DNA of 64,000 nt from Cephalotus follicularis (GCA_001972305.1 BDDD01001611.1:1-64000); one strand, 5' to 3'. Positions 11,576 to 22,561 are shown, counted from the stretch's first letter. Notes: generated by a model from the sequence alone, not told the origin. Numbers and translations are program-made.

Positions 11576-12108
11576 AAGATTTAATACCTAACTTAAAAGC
11601 ATATTTGTGAAAAGGAGAAGCCTACCAGACAAACCCTTTATATTTAATAGATGTGAAATAAGTTAGACATCTTAAGACCCGCTCAGACGTGTAACATGGA
11701 GATTATGAGTAGCGTGATGCATAGACTGGATTCAGGGCTACATTGTTTACCGTGATCTATAGATTGGGTTTAGAAGCTGAGTAGGTCACATAGTGAGGGG
11801 TTAAGAGCTAGAGAAACGTCAAAACTCCAACTTGCTCAAATGTTGCATTGTGTTTTTGTCTTTGTTTGTGTTTCAGCCAATATGGATTACCTCTTTGTAG
11901 GGTTGTTGATAATGGTCACTCTAGCGACACTGTTGTTTATCAGCTTGTTCGATCGTTGTAGTATCGACTTATTCGGTTTTCATTTTAATTAAATTTTTTT
12001 TTATAAACAAATTTTTTTGCTGTTGGTGGAATTCAAAACAAAACAATATTAAAACAAATAAAAAAAATTCATTTGGATCTGTAATCCAAATGTTTCTTTA
12101 ATGGAGAC
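11576..12108. other. Spacer duplicated elsewhere in the array
   Basis: The first half resembles the sequence after unit E (about 21540-21760: TTTGTGAA..AAGAAG, TTAGGAATAAGTT). The second half (about 11850-12108) matches 27710-27988 upstream of unit F (GGGTTGTTGA, TGGAATTCAAA.CAAAACAATATTAA, CTTTAATGGAGA). Together with units C and F this shows a block duplication. No gene is seen. Confidence 0.6.
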
Positions 12109-12723
12109 TAGAGTTACAAGTGGGCTGGTTCAAACCGTGAAACCGGCCCGAACCGGTCAGGACCGTGCGTCACCCGTGGTTAAACCGGTCCTCGAGAGTG
12201 GTCCGGACCGGTTTAGAGTGTTAGGAACCGTTGAACCGGACCGGACTGTAAACCATACTATTGGCGTTAACGCCTAGGCTATTGGCGTCAACGTGCAGGG
12301 CTAGAATATGAATTCTAAGATTCAAGATGATCCTCGTCAACGACTACACTAATTGGTGTCAAGGCGCTGGAAATTGTATTATTGGCGTCAATGCCAATAT
12401 GAAGACGTCAACGCCAAAAGATGCAAAAATCAGACAGTGACTTGGACGTTTACGCATAAGGTAAATGGAGTCGACACAAATGACATTCGCGTCAACGTTA
12501 TTCATACGCGTCAACGTGAATAATGAACCGAACCGGCTCGGACCGACCCGCCTCGCTTATGGTTAAGGTTCACAGGTCAGTTCGATTCTCACTTTTTAGC
12601 TCCATGAACTGGACCGGCCCAGACCGTAAGAAAAGTGGACCGGTTCACAAACCGGACTGCCTTTCGCTGGTCCCTAACGGTCCGGACCATGGTTCGGACC
12701 GGCTCGGACCGCTTGCAACTCTA
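12109..12723. mobile_element. hAT-like MITE (615 bp) with paralogous empty site near 27.98 kb
   Basis: The terminal inverted repeats TAGAGTTACAAGTGGGC and (reverse complement of the right end) TAGAGTTGCAAGCGGTCC are flanked by a perfect 8-bp duplication, ATGGAGAC (12101-12108, 12724-12731). Inside are many repeats of CGGTCCGGACCG and of GGCGTCAACGCC. There is no transposase. The paralogous segment upstream of unit F reads CTTTAATGGAGAGCGG without the insertion, which confirms the limits. Confidence 0.85.
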
Positions 12724-12731
12724 ATGGAGAC

Positions 12732-13532
12732 TGATGATGTCAAATTCTAGTGAACCTCAATATATTAACTAAATTACCTTTTTTATATTAACATATGAAT
12801 TTAACCCATTTTATGAATTTTATTACATTAGTATTGGACAATAAAGATGTTTAGGTTGTTATTTGAAAAAAGAAAGCATCATATGATGAGAGAATTTGGC
12901 GTAAAAATGATTAAAAAATAACAAAAGGTTAAAAATTGTTGTTGTATTGTTGGTTTAGGTCAAGAAACCCGTAATATCACACAGATCATTTATGGCATTT
13001 GTATAGCTTTTCTCATTAATATTCTACATTTCTGGTTGGAATCAAAATTGGATTATGTTCATTAATAAACGGTATTTCTATATATCTCACCTTATATACA
13101 TACCAAAGATGACAATTATCTATAGTAACTAAAATCTCAAATTTAAATGCCATTGCTTAATGTAATATTACAGGTGCATTATAAGTAAGTTATCAAAATA
13201 TCATTCGTGTTTTTTAAATAACATTATTGATATTTTGGCTTTTAATAAAATCATCACCAATAGAATTTTAACAACTCAATTGTGATCATTTATGATGTCA
13301 CCTCACTTGTGGTTTGTAAAATATAACTCGTAAGTATGTCATTTTTAAGTGATTCAGCTCTAAATTTGATCCAATATATAAAGTGATCTAACATATGCAG
13401 TTTTTTTAATTTAATATCTGATATACCATATCACAAAGATATCATATCTGATTCATTGATTGGCGCTCACACACACACACATATATATATATCCTAAACT
13501 AAGCATTGTTAAATTTATATTAAGAAACAAAA
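12732..13532 (+). promoter_or_regulatory. 5' flank of unit C with CA/TA microsatellite in place of the TATA block
   Basis: 12732-13105 matches 27990-28325 upstream of unit F closely. Near the gene, the CCCCCTATAAATATAGCC block found in units A, D, E and F is not present. In its place is (CA)n(TA)n (13470-13492) followed by CCTAAACTAAGCATTG, which rejoins the family sequence. The TA run could still act as a TATA element, so loss of expression cannot be assumed. Confidence 0.5.
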
Positions 13533-14054
13533 ATGGAAGGAAAAACCTCAATCAAGCTCAATTTCTTGATATTGTTATTAACTGTTTCATGTTGTAAGTC
13601 ATTCTCCAAATTAAAATAGGAACTGTTATTGACTTATAACACATCCTTATATTCTTGTCCTATATTTTATGACAAGTTTCTTTTTTAGTATCAACAACTA
13701 TTTACTTTTTTTTTTGCATCTCTTACATTAAAACTTTTTTTTTTTCGTTACGAAATTTTCTTTTTACAACGAATTTAACTGTTATTATACTCAAATTTCT
13801 TATAATGATTTTTAGGTGCATGAAAAGATGAAATATCTGATAAAATGTAATAATCAGTGGGTGCAGGTTTAGTACAAGGACGAGGAGGATACCGCACAAT
13901 TAGATGTAGAACGGCAGCGTTTTGCAAGTACGACTGCCCTTCTTCATGCCACACCATACTCTGCATCGAGGGAATATGCTACTGTAATACTTCAGTGATT
14001 GCACCTATGATAACTCTGCCATGTCCCTATCCATCACCACCCTCAAAAATATGA
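13533..14054 (+). CDS. Peptide array unit C: secreted eight-cysteine defensin-like peptide
   Basis: Two exons, 13533-13593 and 13858-14054, separated by a 264-bp GT-AG intron; 85 aa. Exon 1 encodes a start (MEGK) and a hydrophobic signal segment (FLILLLTVSC). Exon 2 encodes the mature part: cysteines spaced C-x5-C-x3-C-x3-C-x4-C-x4-C-x-C-x12-C and a Pro-rich tail (LPCPYPSPP). CxxxC plus CxC with five residues before it is the pattern of CS-alpha-beta peptides (defensin-like, NCR-like). A signal-peptide exon followed by a mature-peptide exon is also usual for those groups. It should be secreted; target and function are unknown. An alternative acceptor 9 bases downstream (GTGCAG at 13861-13866) keeps the frame. 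It is the closest relative of unit F. The family is not one I recognise. Confidence 0.8.
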
Positions 14055-15286
14055 GGTCACCTACAGCCTACATTAATCCTTTCATTTATACAACTCTATT
14101 ACAATAAATCCATCTATATGATTTTCGACTGTGTTCACTATGGGAGTTATATACTATTTTATCAATATCATAGTCCTACATTGTATGGAATATTTTTGAG
14201 TAATCAATTTCTACTTCATCATGGTTTGCATATCTTTTTTATTAGTGATGTGAAATATATATTATGGATGCATGGATTCATGATTTGAAATATATACAGT
14301 ACAATAATGGTTTAACCAACTTGTAGTAACTGGTGGAATCCCAATCAAAATATTTTTTTTTTTTAAAGAAAGAGAAAGTTGCATCTTGAGTTGGGTTAAG
14401 TAAGGGATACTGTAGTAGAATGATTAATCATAAATTGATCTGTTTGCGAGACAAGTTTCAATCAATTTTATCTTATTCAGTACAAATAATTTGAAAAAAC
14501 TCAAAACACAAAAGTTGAATTAGACAGGGTGAGATTTTCAAAACAGACTCATAGTTTTCCGATCAAATTTGAGGTTTAACTAGACGAATTTTTTAAAATT
14601 CGGGCAATTGTGTAACGCAAGAAATAGACCAGTTTTATAAACACAAGTTTTTCATAGAATAACAAAATCTGCAAAAATTCAAAGTATGAAAATAGTAGAT
14701 CGTTATTTCCTTTTTACAGACATATAAGATTCGTAATTTTTAGACATCAATTTTAAAACAAAAGATTCGATAATTGTGGGATAACACAATCAACAGATCC
14801 ATTGATTCATGAATTCGTAACTTAAATATAACAATATTGAATTAATTATCAGAGAAACAAGAATAAGAAAAAGAATCAGAAAGAGCCCTTATCTTTGCTA
14901 CCGAATCACAGTCATACAACCTTTTTTGTTTTCCTCTCTCTTTTTTCCCTTCTACTTTGCCTCCCATTAACTCTTTTTTTTATTCTTCCTGAAACTCAAT
15001 TAAACCATATTGTTATGTTTATATAGACTTACATCAAACCATACTTGTCTAATCCTCCTAAAATTTCCCTACGCTTGTCGCCCTATGCTCATCCTTTTTT
15101 ATTTATTTTTTTCTCAATTTATTTACTGTATCGTTATCTCAATTTCTCATCGCAACAAAAGTCATAATTTTAATGCATGTTTCTATTTTTACACAAATCA
15201 ACATATCATTAAGCAAACGACTCAAATCAATTCATTATTTAATAAATTAAATAATATAGTTGTTCGATATGAAAAAATTTTGGGAC
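14055..15286. other. 3' flank of unit C and spacer
   Basis: 14055-14350 matches the 3' flank of unit F (29386-29690) almost base for base and probably includes the 3' UTR. The remainder (14350-15286) is AT-rich with no supported gene. Confidence 0.6.
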
Positions 15287-15414
15287 GTTGTACAAATGAG
15301 GTGACAAAATCTTATTTGTGATTTTAAAAAAATAATCACTGATGTTTTAAAAAAGTAAACTGATGTTTTAAAAAAAGTTACAAATGAGATTAATTTTGTC
15401 ACCTCATTTGTAAC
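15287..15414. repeat. Small foldback element
   Basis: The left arm TACAAATGAGGTGACAAAAT (15291-15310) is complementary to ATTTTGTCACCTCATTTGTA (15393-15412). The loop contains repeats of TGATGTTTTAAAAAA. It is probably a MITE; its limits are approximate. Confidence 0.65.
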
Positions 15415-15442
15415 ACAACTTGCTTCACAAAGAATGTGAAAA

Positions 15443-15611
15443 AATGTTATTTGTAGCATATGAGTGGTATATTAAATGCATAGTATGTGATGTGTCATCT
15501 AACTAAAAGAATAATAATTACATCAGTTTTTTTATATTTCATTTTACTACTTAGATGACACATCATATGCTATACATTTGCTATGTCACATCATATACTA
15601 CAAATAACATT
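15443..15611. repeat. Second foldback element (169 bp)
   Basis: The outer arm AATGTTATTTGTAGCATATG (15443-15462) pairs with CATATACTACAAATAACATT (about 15592-15611). An inner arm, GTGATGTGTCATCTAAC, pairs with TTAGATGACACATCATATG. It is probably a MITE of a different family from its neighbour. Confidence 0.65.
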
Positions 15612-15914
15612 ATTAGAACAATTACTCACATCTATTAAGTCATATATATGAAGTTTTAAACATGTGCACTTCGTAGACTCTTCAATGAGGATCCATTAAG
15701 TATTATAAAAAGGTTGTAAACTTTAAATTTGCCATCATGTGACAATAGATCCTTACTATATATATATACACATACGCGCCCGCGTACACAAAAAAACAAT
15801 AATGCCAAAAAAACACTAATGTGGAAGAGAAAATGTGAAAGAGTGTTTGTATTTATGTGTGTCTTAATTGTACAACTGAGAAACATTTATATAGGGCTAA
15901 AATGTAATCTCCAC
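15612..15914. other. Spacer between foldback elements and unit D
   Basis: AT-rich, with a TATATATA run near 15760. A reading frame on the plus strand here simply runs into exon 1 of unit D and is not a separate gene. Confidence 0.5.
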
Positions 15915-16049
15915 AATAAATACAAAATCAATATAATAAATACTCAGATATTATTTGATTTCATATATAAGACAATCCCCCCCTATAAATGTAGCCTAAA
16001 TTCTTTATATTCCAAAGCATTGGTAAATTACTCTTTAAGGAAAAAAAAA
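15915..16049 (+). promoter_or_regulatory. Promoter block and TATA box of unit D
   Basis: The shared block AATAAATACAAAATCAATAT...CAGATATTATTTGAT is at about 15915-15960. TATAAAT is at 15984-15990, 60 bp before the ATG, followed by the shared GTAGCCTAAATTC and CCAAAGCATTGGT. Confidence 0.65.
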
Positions 16050-16630
16050 ATGGAAGGAAAAGTTTCAGTCAAGCTCAGTTTCTTGATATTCTTATTAACT
16101 GTTTCGTATTGTAAGTCATTCTCCAAATTAAAATACCAAATGTTATTGAATTATAACATATTCTAATCTTATTTAGAGATATTTTATGGCAAATTTTTTT
16201 TATTACAGTTTTAATTTCTTATATTCACTACAAAATTTCCCTAATTGATAACAATTAACTTACTTTTTTTACATCTATTATGTAGAGGAGATTAATTTTT
16301 GTTACGGATTTTTTTTTTGGCAACGGATAATATGTCGTTTATGTCCAAATTAACTGTTATTGATACTCAAATTTTTTATAGTGATTTTTTATATGCATGA
16401 AAAGATGAAATAACTGAGAATATGTAATTGGAAAATCAGTGGGTGCAGGTATAGTACATGCAGTATACGAGGGAAAAACATGTTATGCGGTAGGGTTTTG
16501 CAAGCGGACCTGCCCTTCTAAATGTCACTCCACACCCTGTATCAATGGAAGATGCTTCTGTCGTATTTCAGTGATTGAACCTATGTTATTTTTGCCATGT
16601 CGTCCCTTTCACCCACCCTCAACAATATGA
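16050..16630 (+). CDS. Peptide array unit D: secreted eight-cysteine defensin-like peptide
   Basis: Exons 16050-16110 and 16440-16630; 83 aa. The first 20 residues form a typical signal peptide (FLIFLLTVSY). The mature part keeps all eight cysteines with the exact family spacing (CYAVGFCKRTC, CHSTPC, CFC) and a tail ending in HPPSTI. It is closer to unit E than to C or F: both share HAVY before the first cysteine and CPSKCHSTPC in the middle. The region after the CxC pair is more changed (MLFLPCRPF) than in other units, while the last cysteine is kept. Start and stop codons, donor (GTAAGT) and acceptor are intact, so the gene looks functional. Its role is unknown. Confidence 0.8.
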
Positions 16631-17179
16631 GGTCACCTACAGGCTACATTAATCCTTTCCCTTTTACAACTCTAGTACTATATACAGAGAGAGAAAAAAA
16701 AAAATCCAATTTCCGTCATACAATTCTGAGACCAATCTCGTACTAATAACCAGGGACAGAGCCAATAATTTAATACAAGGAGGACACAAGTTTATTGTTA
16801 AAAAAAAAATTAATAGTCGTACTTGATTACAATAATGTAGGGTGAGTTTTCATATTTGGAACCGTTAGATTATTGTTTCATTATCAATAAAATTAAATAT
16901 ATGTTTTTCAATATTTATCACTAAAATATCGTTCATCCATTGATTTCCTATTCAGTTTCGATTCGGTTCTTTATAATAGTCTTAACAGAAAAAACTCTCT
17001 TCATAATAACAGTATGTATCTTTTAATTAATAAACTAATTAAAAGCCCATGCACAAGGCAAACCATAACCAAAGCTAACAGTTTCAATTCATTTTTCAAT
17101 TCCAATAAGTCCATTAGGATTATGTTGCTATTCTTTTTTAATTTCAATGTTCTCCCTAAATAGTCTCTTGGATATAACT
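16631..17179. other. 3' flank of unit D and spacer
   Basis: The first 60 bases match the family 3' flank (GAGGTCACCTACAGGCTACA). The rest is AT-rich spacer; ATTAGGATTATGTTGCTATT near 17115 also occurs near 10847. No gene is seen. Confidence 0.5.
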
Positions 17180-17196
17180 ATTTTGAGTTTACTTTT

Positions 17197-19586
17197 TTTT
17201 TTTTTTTGAAAAAAAGAAAGTTATTATTAAAATAAAGGCCAAATAAACCAGTAATACAACAATCGCACAAGCCAATCAAATAAGACAATACGGCTATCAA
17301 CAAAAACTCCATAGCGATCATCAACAATAACTCCATAACGGAGTTAAAGCATAACATAAGAAACTTGATAAACCAGTCACACAAGATTGAAATCTTAGCT
17401 TTGACAATATGCATTGATGCTAGAAGATCCATCTGCCAAAAACGAAATCACTCATACTGACCGTTATTAGTGGTTATAAAATGATATTATTCAATAATAG
17501 TCGTCTCAATAACTATCGTGACTTCTGTTGTTACTCGCATATGAACTAGGGGGAGATCAACAGAAAGAAAATAACAAATATTTTTTGCATAAACCCAAAT
17601 CATTTCCTCAAAACTGTTACAGAACTCCAAATCGGGTATTAACAAGAACATATTTGGACAAAAATCAATAAATTTGGTCTCTAGAACACCGGATTTGAAT
17701 TATTCAAACAACCTAAAAAAATTAGTACCAAAAACCAAATTAATAAACAAGAACAATAAAAAAACACTACTAGAAAAGGCACATTTCCCGACCGCCTTTT
17801 TTGCCGACCGCTATACCGACCGCCCTAGCGGTCAGTAATGGCCCTAAACCGAAATCGTATTTGTTTCCCATCAGCAACCGCATTTTTAGGAATCGCCGAC
17901 CGCTTTGGCAGTCGGGAATTCGAAATTAATCTATATTATTATTTATTTAATCTTCGCAACCGCTTTTATTTTTACCGACCGCTTAATTGTTTTATTTCGA
18001 ATTTCTGCAGATATTACACGGTTCTGTTTTTGCAAAAGTTTAAAAAAACGAAAAAAAAGAACAACTCTCAGTTTCTCTCTCTCGCAATCCCGCTCTCTCT
18101 CTCGCTTCCACCTGACCGAGCGCCCGATCTCTCTCTCTCTCTCACCTCGATCCACACCTCTCTCGCAGCACGACATGGACGAACATCTCTAACCGTTGTC
18201 TGCCTCTCTTGTTCTCGCTGTCATCACCGGCACCGCAAAAGCCAACATCCCACCTGCTACCTCAACTTCGCCAAGTAGCTCTCTCTCTCCCTCGCAGCCA
18301 CCAACCACCAACAACCGGCGTCGGTGGCAGGGACAGCAGGTACGTTGTTATAATTTTCAGTTTTGTTTTTAGATTTGTTAGGGTTTGTTTTTGTTTTATT
18401 TGGGGTTTAAAGTGTTAGGGTTAGTTTCAATTTGATTTTCAATTTGTTATTGATTTTGATGTATTAGCATAATTTTACTGGCCTAGAAATTTGACTGTTA
18501 TTATATAAATCTCACAAACCGTAATCTTATAAATTTAATTTTATTTCAAAAATTAAAATTATTGTTAATTGACGGCGGACGAGAAATTTATAAAAAAACA
18601 ATTTATTTTATTTAAAATTTTAAGTTAGACGACCGCTCCAAGATTTTCTTTAAAATATAATTTAGCCAACCGTATTACGATTTCCCAACCGCTAAACGTG
18701 GTCCGCAAACATTCATTAATTAAATTTAATTCCAAAATATTTTTGGGTAATAGCCGACCGCTTTTATTATTTACCGACCGCTATAACGGTCGGCGAATAC
18801 TATCGATTTAATTTAATTTCAAATTTTTTTTGGTAATCCCCGACCGCTTTTTTATTTACCGACCGTTACAGCGGTCTGCGAATACCATCGATTTAATTTA
18901 ATTTCAAATTTTTTTAGATAATCGCCGACCGCTTGTTCATTTACCGACCGCTAAAACGGTCGGCGATATACAATCAATTTACTTTAATTTCAAATATTTT
19001 TGATAATCGCCGACCGCTTTTGATTTACCGACCGCTAAAAGCGGTCGGCCAATACCCACCGATTTAATTTAATCTTAAATATTTTCTTAATTGCCGACCG
19101 CTTTTTTGCATTTGCCGACCGCCAGGGGGTCGGGCAAACCATTATAAATTTAATTTAATTTCGAAATCTGCTTCCATTCCCCGACCGCTTTTATTATTCG
19201 GCAACCGCAACAGCGGTCGGCAAAAACCTCCCAAAAAATTATTCTGGCCAACGTCAACAGCAACCGCTTTTCCGTGCCGACCGTTTTAGCAGTCAGAAAT
19301 TGATGTAGGCGGTTGGTGAGACGGTCGGCGTATAATCAGCGACCCATTCATAGGCGGCCGACATAGCGGTCGGGAAGGCGGTCGGCGAATACTTTCGCCG
19401 ACCGTTTTCTGCGTTTCCCCGACCGCTTTGGCGGTCGGAAATTCTCTTTTTTCTAGTAGTGAAAGGGCAAATAAAAACATACAGGAGCTCATCGCCATAC
19501 GCAAAACTTACGTCAACACCTGACGAGGTGAAAAGTAAGAAAATAAAGTTTTTTAGAGAGAAGATTGAGAGAATTCTTTAGAGATC
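17197..19586 (-). mobile_element. Non-LTR retroposon, split by a CACTA element
   Basis: A 17-bp direct repeat, ATTTTGAGTTTACTTTT, stands at 17180-17196 and 19587-19603. The insert begins with poly-T at the left copy. A long target duplication plus a poly(A) tail on the minus strand is the signature of LINE-type retroposition. Without the nested CACTA element the retroposon is about 0.7 kb, so it is 5'-truncated or a SINE-like/processed copy. No reverse transcriptase is left. It lies in the spacer between units D and E. Confidence 0.75.
17765..19461. mobile_element. Non-autonomous CACTA (CMC/En-Spm) transposon, 1.7 kb
   Basis: The ends CACTACTAGAAAA and TTTTCTAGTAGTG are perfect 13-bp inverted repeats flanked by the 3-bp duplication AAA (17762-17764, 19462-19464), as expected for CACTA elements. 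Between them GCGGTCGG/CCGACCGC is repeated many times in both orientations. From about 18660 to 19150 these motifs fall in imperfect units of about 80-100 bp (AT-rich linker TTTAATTTAATTTCAAAT). Such subterminal motifs are binding sites for the element's transposase in this superfamily. No transposase frame remains. Short frames at 17.9-18.4 kb, in a CT-rich tract, are not supported as genes. Confidence 0.9.
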
Positions 19587-19603
19587 ATTTTGAGTTTACT
19601 TTT

Positions 19604-20074
19604 ACTTACACAAACTCTGCAATTGTATTATGTTAATTAATAAACGGTATTTCTATATCCCACCTTGATATACATACCAAAGAGGACAAATATACAATTA
19701 CGAGAAGGAAATTCATTTCCTCATAAGGAAATATATTCGACCTCACCTCGTATTAATTAAAATTTCAATTTTAAATGCCACCAATATCATAACTATATTT
19801 CACCAAAATAAATATCATAACTATATTGCTAAAATTGTTCATGAATCAAAAAATAAAAGTTGTTCATGAATAAGAATAAGAGGAATATCAACAGTAGCCT
19901 TTCAATACCAAAATATCCTCCAACATACAAAATCTATATAATAAATACAAAATCTATTCTTTATATATCTTTGTGATCTCAACAATAAATACAAAATCAA
20001 TATAAAAGATATTCAGATATTATTTGATATCTATTCTTTATATATCTTTGTGATACGACATTAGCATATATATA
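19604..20074 (+). promoter_or_regulatory. 5' flank of unit E, partly duplicated
   Basis: This resumes the array spacer (CACAAACTCTGCAATTGTAT; TAATAAACGGTATTTCTATA). It includes the shared AATAAATACAAAATCAATAT...CAGATATTATTTGATAT block at 19980-20035. The phrase TCTATTCTTTATATATCTTT occurs twice, showing a local duplication of about 80 bp. Confidence 0.5.
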
Positions 20075-20589
20075 TGTTGATGCAGAAATTTTTCCTCATG
20101 TATAAAGACTTGATTTGTTTAAGGGAATGCTGAAATCTGTCTGAGAATGGGTGTTTGGTGATGGCTGGTGGACCCTGCACAAGCAAGAGAAAGGTAGAAG
20201 GTCCAGGAGGTTGTTCTCCTGGTAACACTCCGACGCTTAAGTTAGCAGCTGTACAGAGAGTATTCAGGTTCTTTTTGAGCTAGAAAATGGCTGACATTTG
20301 TTCTGACTGTTAAACTAGTATAGGCATCCCAGTGACTGATAGACGTCTAATCAGGAGTTAGTTGTTCCTAGGGGAAAGGTGTCAGTGGTCCTGACATTTC
20401 CTCTAATCTCCTCCAGATTTGATGGCTATGGCCGCAACCCATTAATGGATTGGGGGCTGTGCCGGCATGCCAATGTCTTTTCCCACTTTGATGTGATAGC
20501 AGAACATGTGACCAGGCCCTGGAGCGACATCTGTCCCTCTTTCCCTGCGCACGTGTCATTGTGCTTAAAAAAGGATTTTTCTCGTATCA
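20075..20589 (-). mobile_element. Solo LTR, same family as the gypsy LTR at 60337-60986
   Basis: The limits TGTTGATGCAGAAA...TTTCTCGTATCA are flanked by the perfect 5-bp duplication ATATA (20070-20074, 20590-20594). Read on the opposite strand, the sequence matches the 60.3-kb LTR in order: the CTTGATTTGTTT tract, CCCTGCACAAGC, GGTCCAGGAGGTT.TTCTCC, AACTTA/AAGTTAGC and GTACAGAGA. A solo LTR arises by recombination between the two LTRs of a full element. It ends 34 bp before the TATA box of unit E. Confidence 0.88.
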
Positions 20590-20594
20590 ATATA

Positions 20595-20676
20595 AGTCAA
20601 AATTTCATAAGGCAATCCCCCCCTATAAATGTAGCCTAAATTCTTTATATTCCAAAGCATTGGTAAGAAAAAAAAA
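20595..20676 (+). promoter_or_regulatory. Core promoter of unit E
   Basis: TATAAAT is at 20624-20630, 47 bp before the ATG, in the shared context CCCCCCCTATAAATGTAGCC...CCAAAGCATTGGT. The region further upstream has been displaced by the solo LTR. Confidence 0.65.
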
Positions 20677-21248
20677 ATGGAAGGAAAAGTTTTAGTCAAG
20701 CTCAATTTCTTGATATTCTTATTAACTGTTTCATATTGTAAGTCATTCTCCAAATTAAAATACCAATTGTTATTAAATTATAACATATTCTAATCTTCTT
20801 TCAGATATTTTATGACAAATTTTTTTATTACATCTTTTCTTATATTCACTACAAAATTTCCCTTTATCAACAACAATTTACTTTTTTTTTTTTTTTTGCA
20901 TCTCTTAAGTAAAGGAGATTTTTTTTTTCGTTACGAAATTTTTTCTACAACGAATTATATATATATATATTGATGTTCAAATTAATTTCTTGTAGTAATT
21001 TTTAGGCGCATGAAATTAAAGATGATAATAACTGATAATATGTAATTGCAAAATCAGTGGGTGCAGGTTTCGTACATGCAGTATACGACGGAATTGTATG
21101 TTATACGGCAAAAATTTGCGAGAGGGCCTGCCCTTCTAAATGTCACTCCACACCCTGTGTCGATGGAATATGTTTATGTGATACTTCATCGATTGAACCT
21201 ATGATAGTTGTGCCATGTCCCTATCACCCACCCTCTCAACATTATTGA
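20677..21248 (+). CDS. Peptide array unit E: secreted eight-cysteine defensin-like peptide
   Basis: Exons 20677-20737 and 21058-21248; 83 aa. The signal peptide (FLIFLLTVSY) is nearly identical to unit D. The mature part has the eight cysteines at family spacing (CYTAKICERAC, CHSTPC, CLC) and the PMIVVPCPY tail. The last residues differ (SQHY instead of STI) because small changes just before the usual stop move the stop a few bases. Splice sites and frame are intact. The solo LTR immediately upstream could have changed when and where the gene is expressed. Confidence 0.8.
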
Positions 21249-22561
21249 TCGATCCTTTCACTTATACAAGTCTAGTACAATATATGTTGTTTTGGAGAAT
21301 ATTGGCCGGCTACGGGATCGACTTTTTATACATTTATCATTGAAAATAATCGAGTTTTATCATTGTACTCGTTGTATTCATCATGCTTTATTTATTTTTA
21401 TTAGTGATGTGGAATATATATTATGGATGGTCATGGTTTTCTATTTTTTATTTATTTTAATTAGTGATGTGGAATATATATTATTATGGATGGTGTGTTA
21501 TTTTTTATCAGTCATGTGGAATATATGGATGCATGGTGATAAGAATTATTATCCAAAAACATGTTTGTGAATAGAAGAAGTTAAACTTTATGTATTTATA
21601 GTAGATAAATCTTTTATACTTAGGAATAAGTTGGAGATCTTAACACAAGTCCACACGTGCAACGCGAAAATTGTGAACAATACAGTGAGTAGATTTGGCT
21701 TAGAGGTTGTATTTTCATATACTGGGTTTAGAGACTATGAGGAGCTAAGTTTTAATATAGTATCACAGTTAGATAAACCCAAATCTTTTTTACCATTAGC
21801 CTCTCATCACTTGACCTACCCAGACTCTGAGTCCAAACTACGGGTTACGCTCAACAATGTAACTTTTAAGCTCAGTCTACGGATCACGCTGCTCACATTA
21901 ATCTTTACGTTACACGTGATATCTTTAACCCTCTTCACCTCCAAAACTCAATGTCAATTTTTAAATCAATTTCCATTCAATTCAAACTCAAATAGAGTTT
22001 TAAGGGAGTGTATAAAACCATTTAAAACCACATTTGATCTCTCAATCATTGCCGATCAATTTATGTCAAAAACCCTCAATTTTGTTAAAACCAAAGCTCA
22101 AAGGTTTTAAACTCAACAACACTCAATTCAATCTGTAGAAAAACATTCACATACTCAATTGACGTCATAGATATTAGTTGTAATCCATTTCTATCAATTT
22201 TTAATCCATAACTTAAAAATCTAGGTCAAATGCTCAAATATGGCAAAATGTGCATAAATGATTTGTGCACTCAAATCAGTTTGTATATGCATTTAACAAT
22301 CAAGAATGCATCAATCAGTTCACTCTATTATGAAAACCAATGAATATAATGGAGATTTTACCTCAAATTGGAGAAACCCCGTGAAGCGCTTGAGCAAATT
22401 AGCTTGAAGAACAACCTTCAATCGGTTGTTTTCAGTTTTTTGATGTTTGACAAAAAAGGGGAAAAATTTGGTATGATATTATAAATTTGGTATGATGTTG
22501 CTATACATGCGCTTCTATGATTATATTTTTCATGGTTTTGTTATCATCAAAAATGGAAGAT
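21249..22561. other. 3' flank of unit E and spacer
   Basis: 21249-21760 matches the 3' flank of the deleted unit B (11410-11790), including the TATATATTATGGATG motif, which is repeated here three times around 21415-21530. A 159-codon frame at 21631-22110 falls in this spacer; it has no recognisable domain and is not called. The final 50 bases (GTTATCATCAAAAATGGAAGAT) look like the purine-rich end of a copia internal region. Confidence 0.5.

Noticed and set aside
13857..14054. Exon 2 of the peptide genes read as independent short genes starting at the splice acceptor
   Set aside because: The apparent start is GTG overlapping the acceptor. A conserved ATG and signal-peptide exon lie upstream with a proper donor in C, D, E and F.
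15729..16166. 145-codon frame ahead of unit D
   Set aside because: It runs through spacer, the promoter and exon 1 of unit D into its intron; chance extension.
17838..18418. Frames inside the CACTA element, including a CT-rich stretch
   Set aside because: Overlapping frames on both strands with no domain; no transposase motif. A captured exon is possible but unsupported.
21631..22110. 159-codon frame after unit E
   Set aside because: It lies in spacer homologous to that after the deleted unit B, where it is not conserved; no domain or signal.
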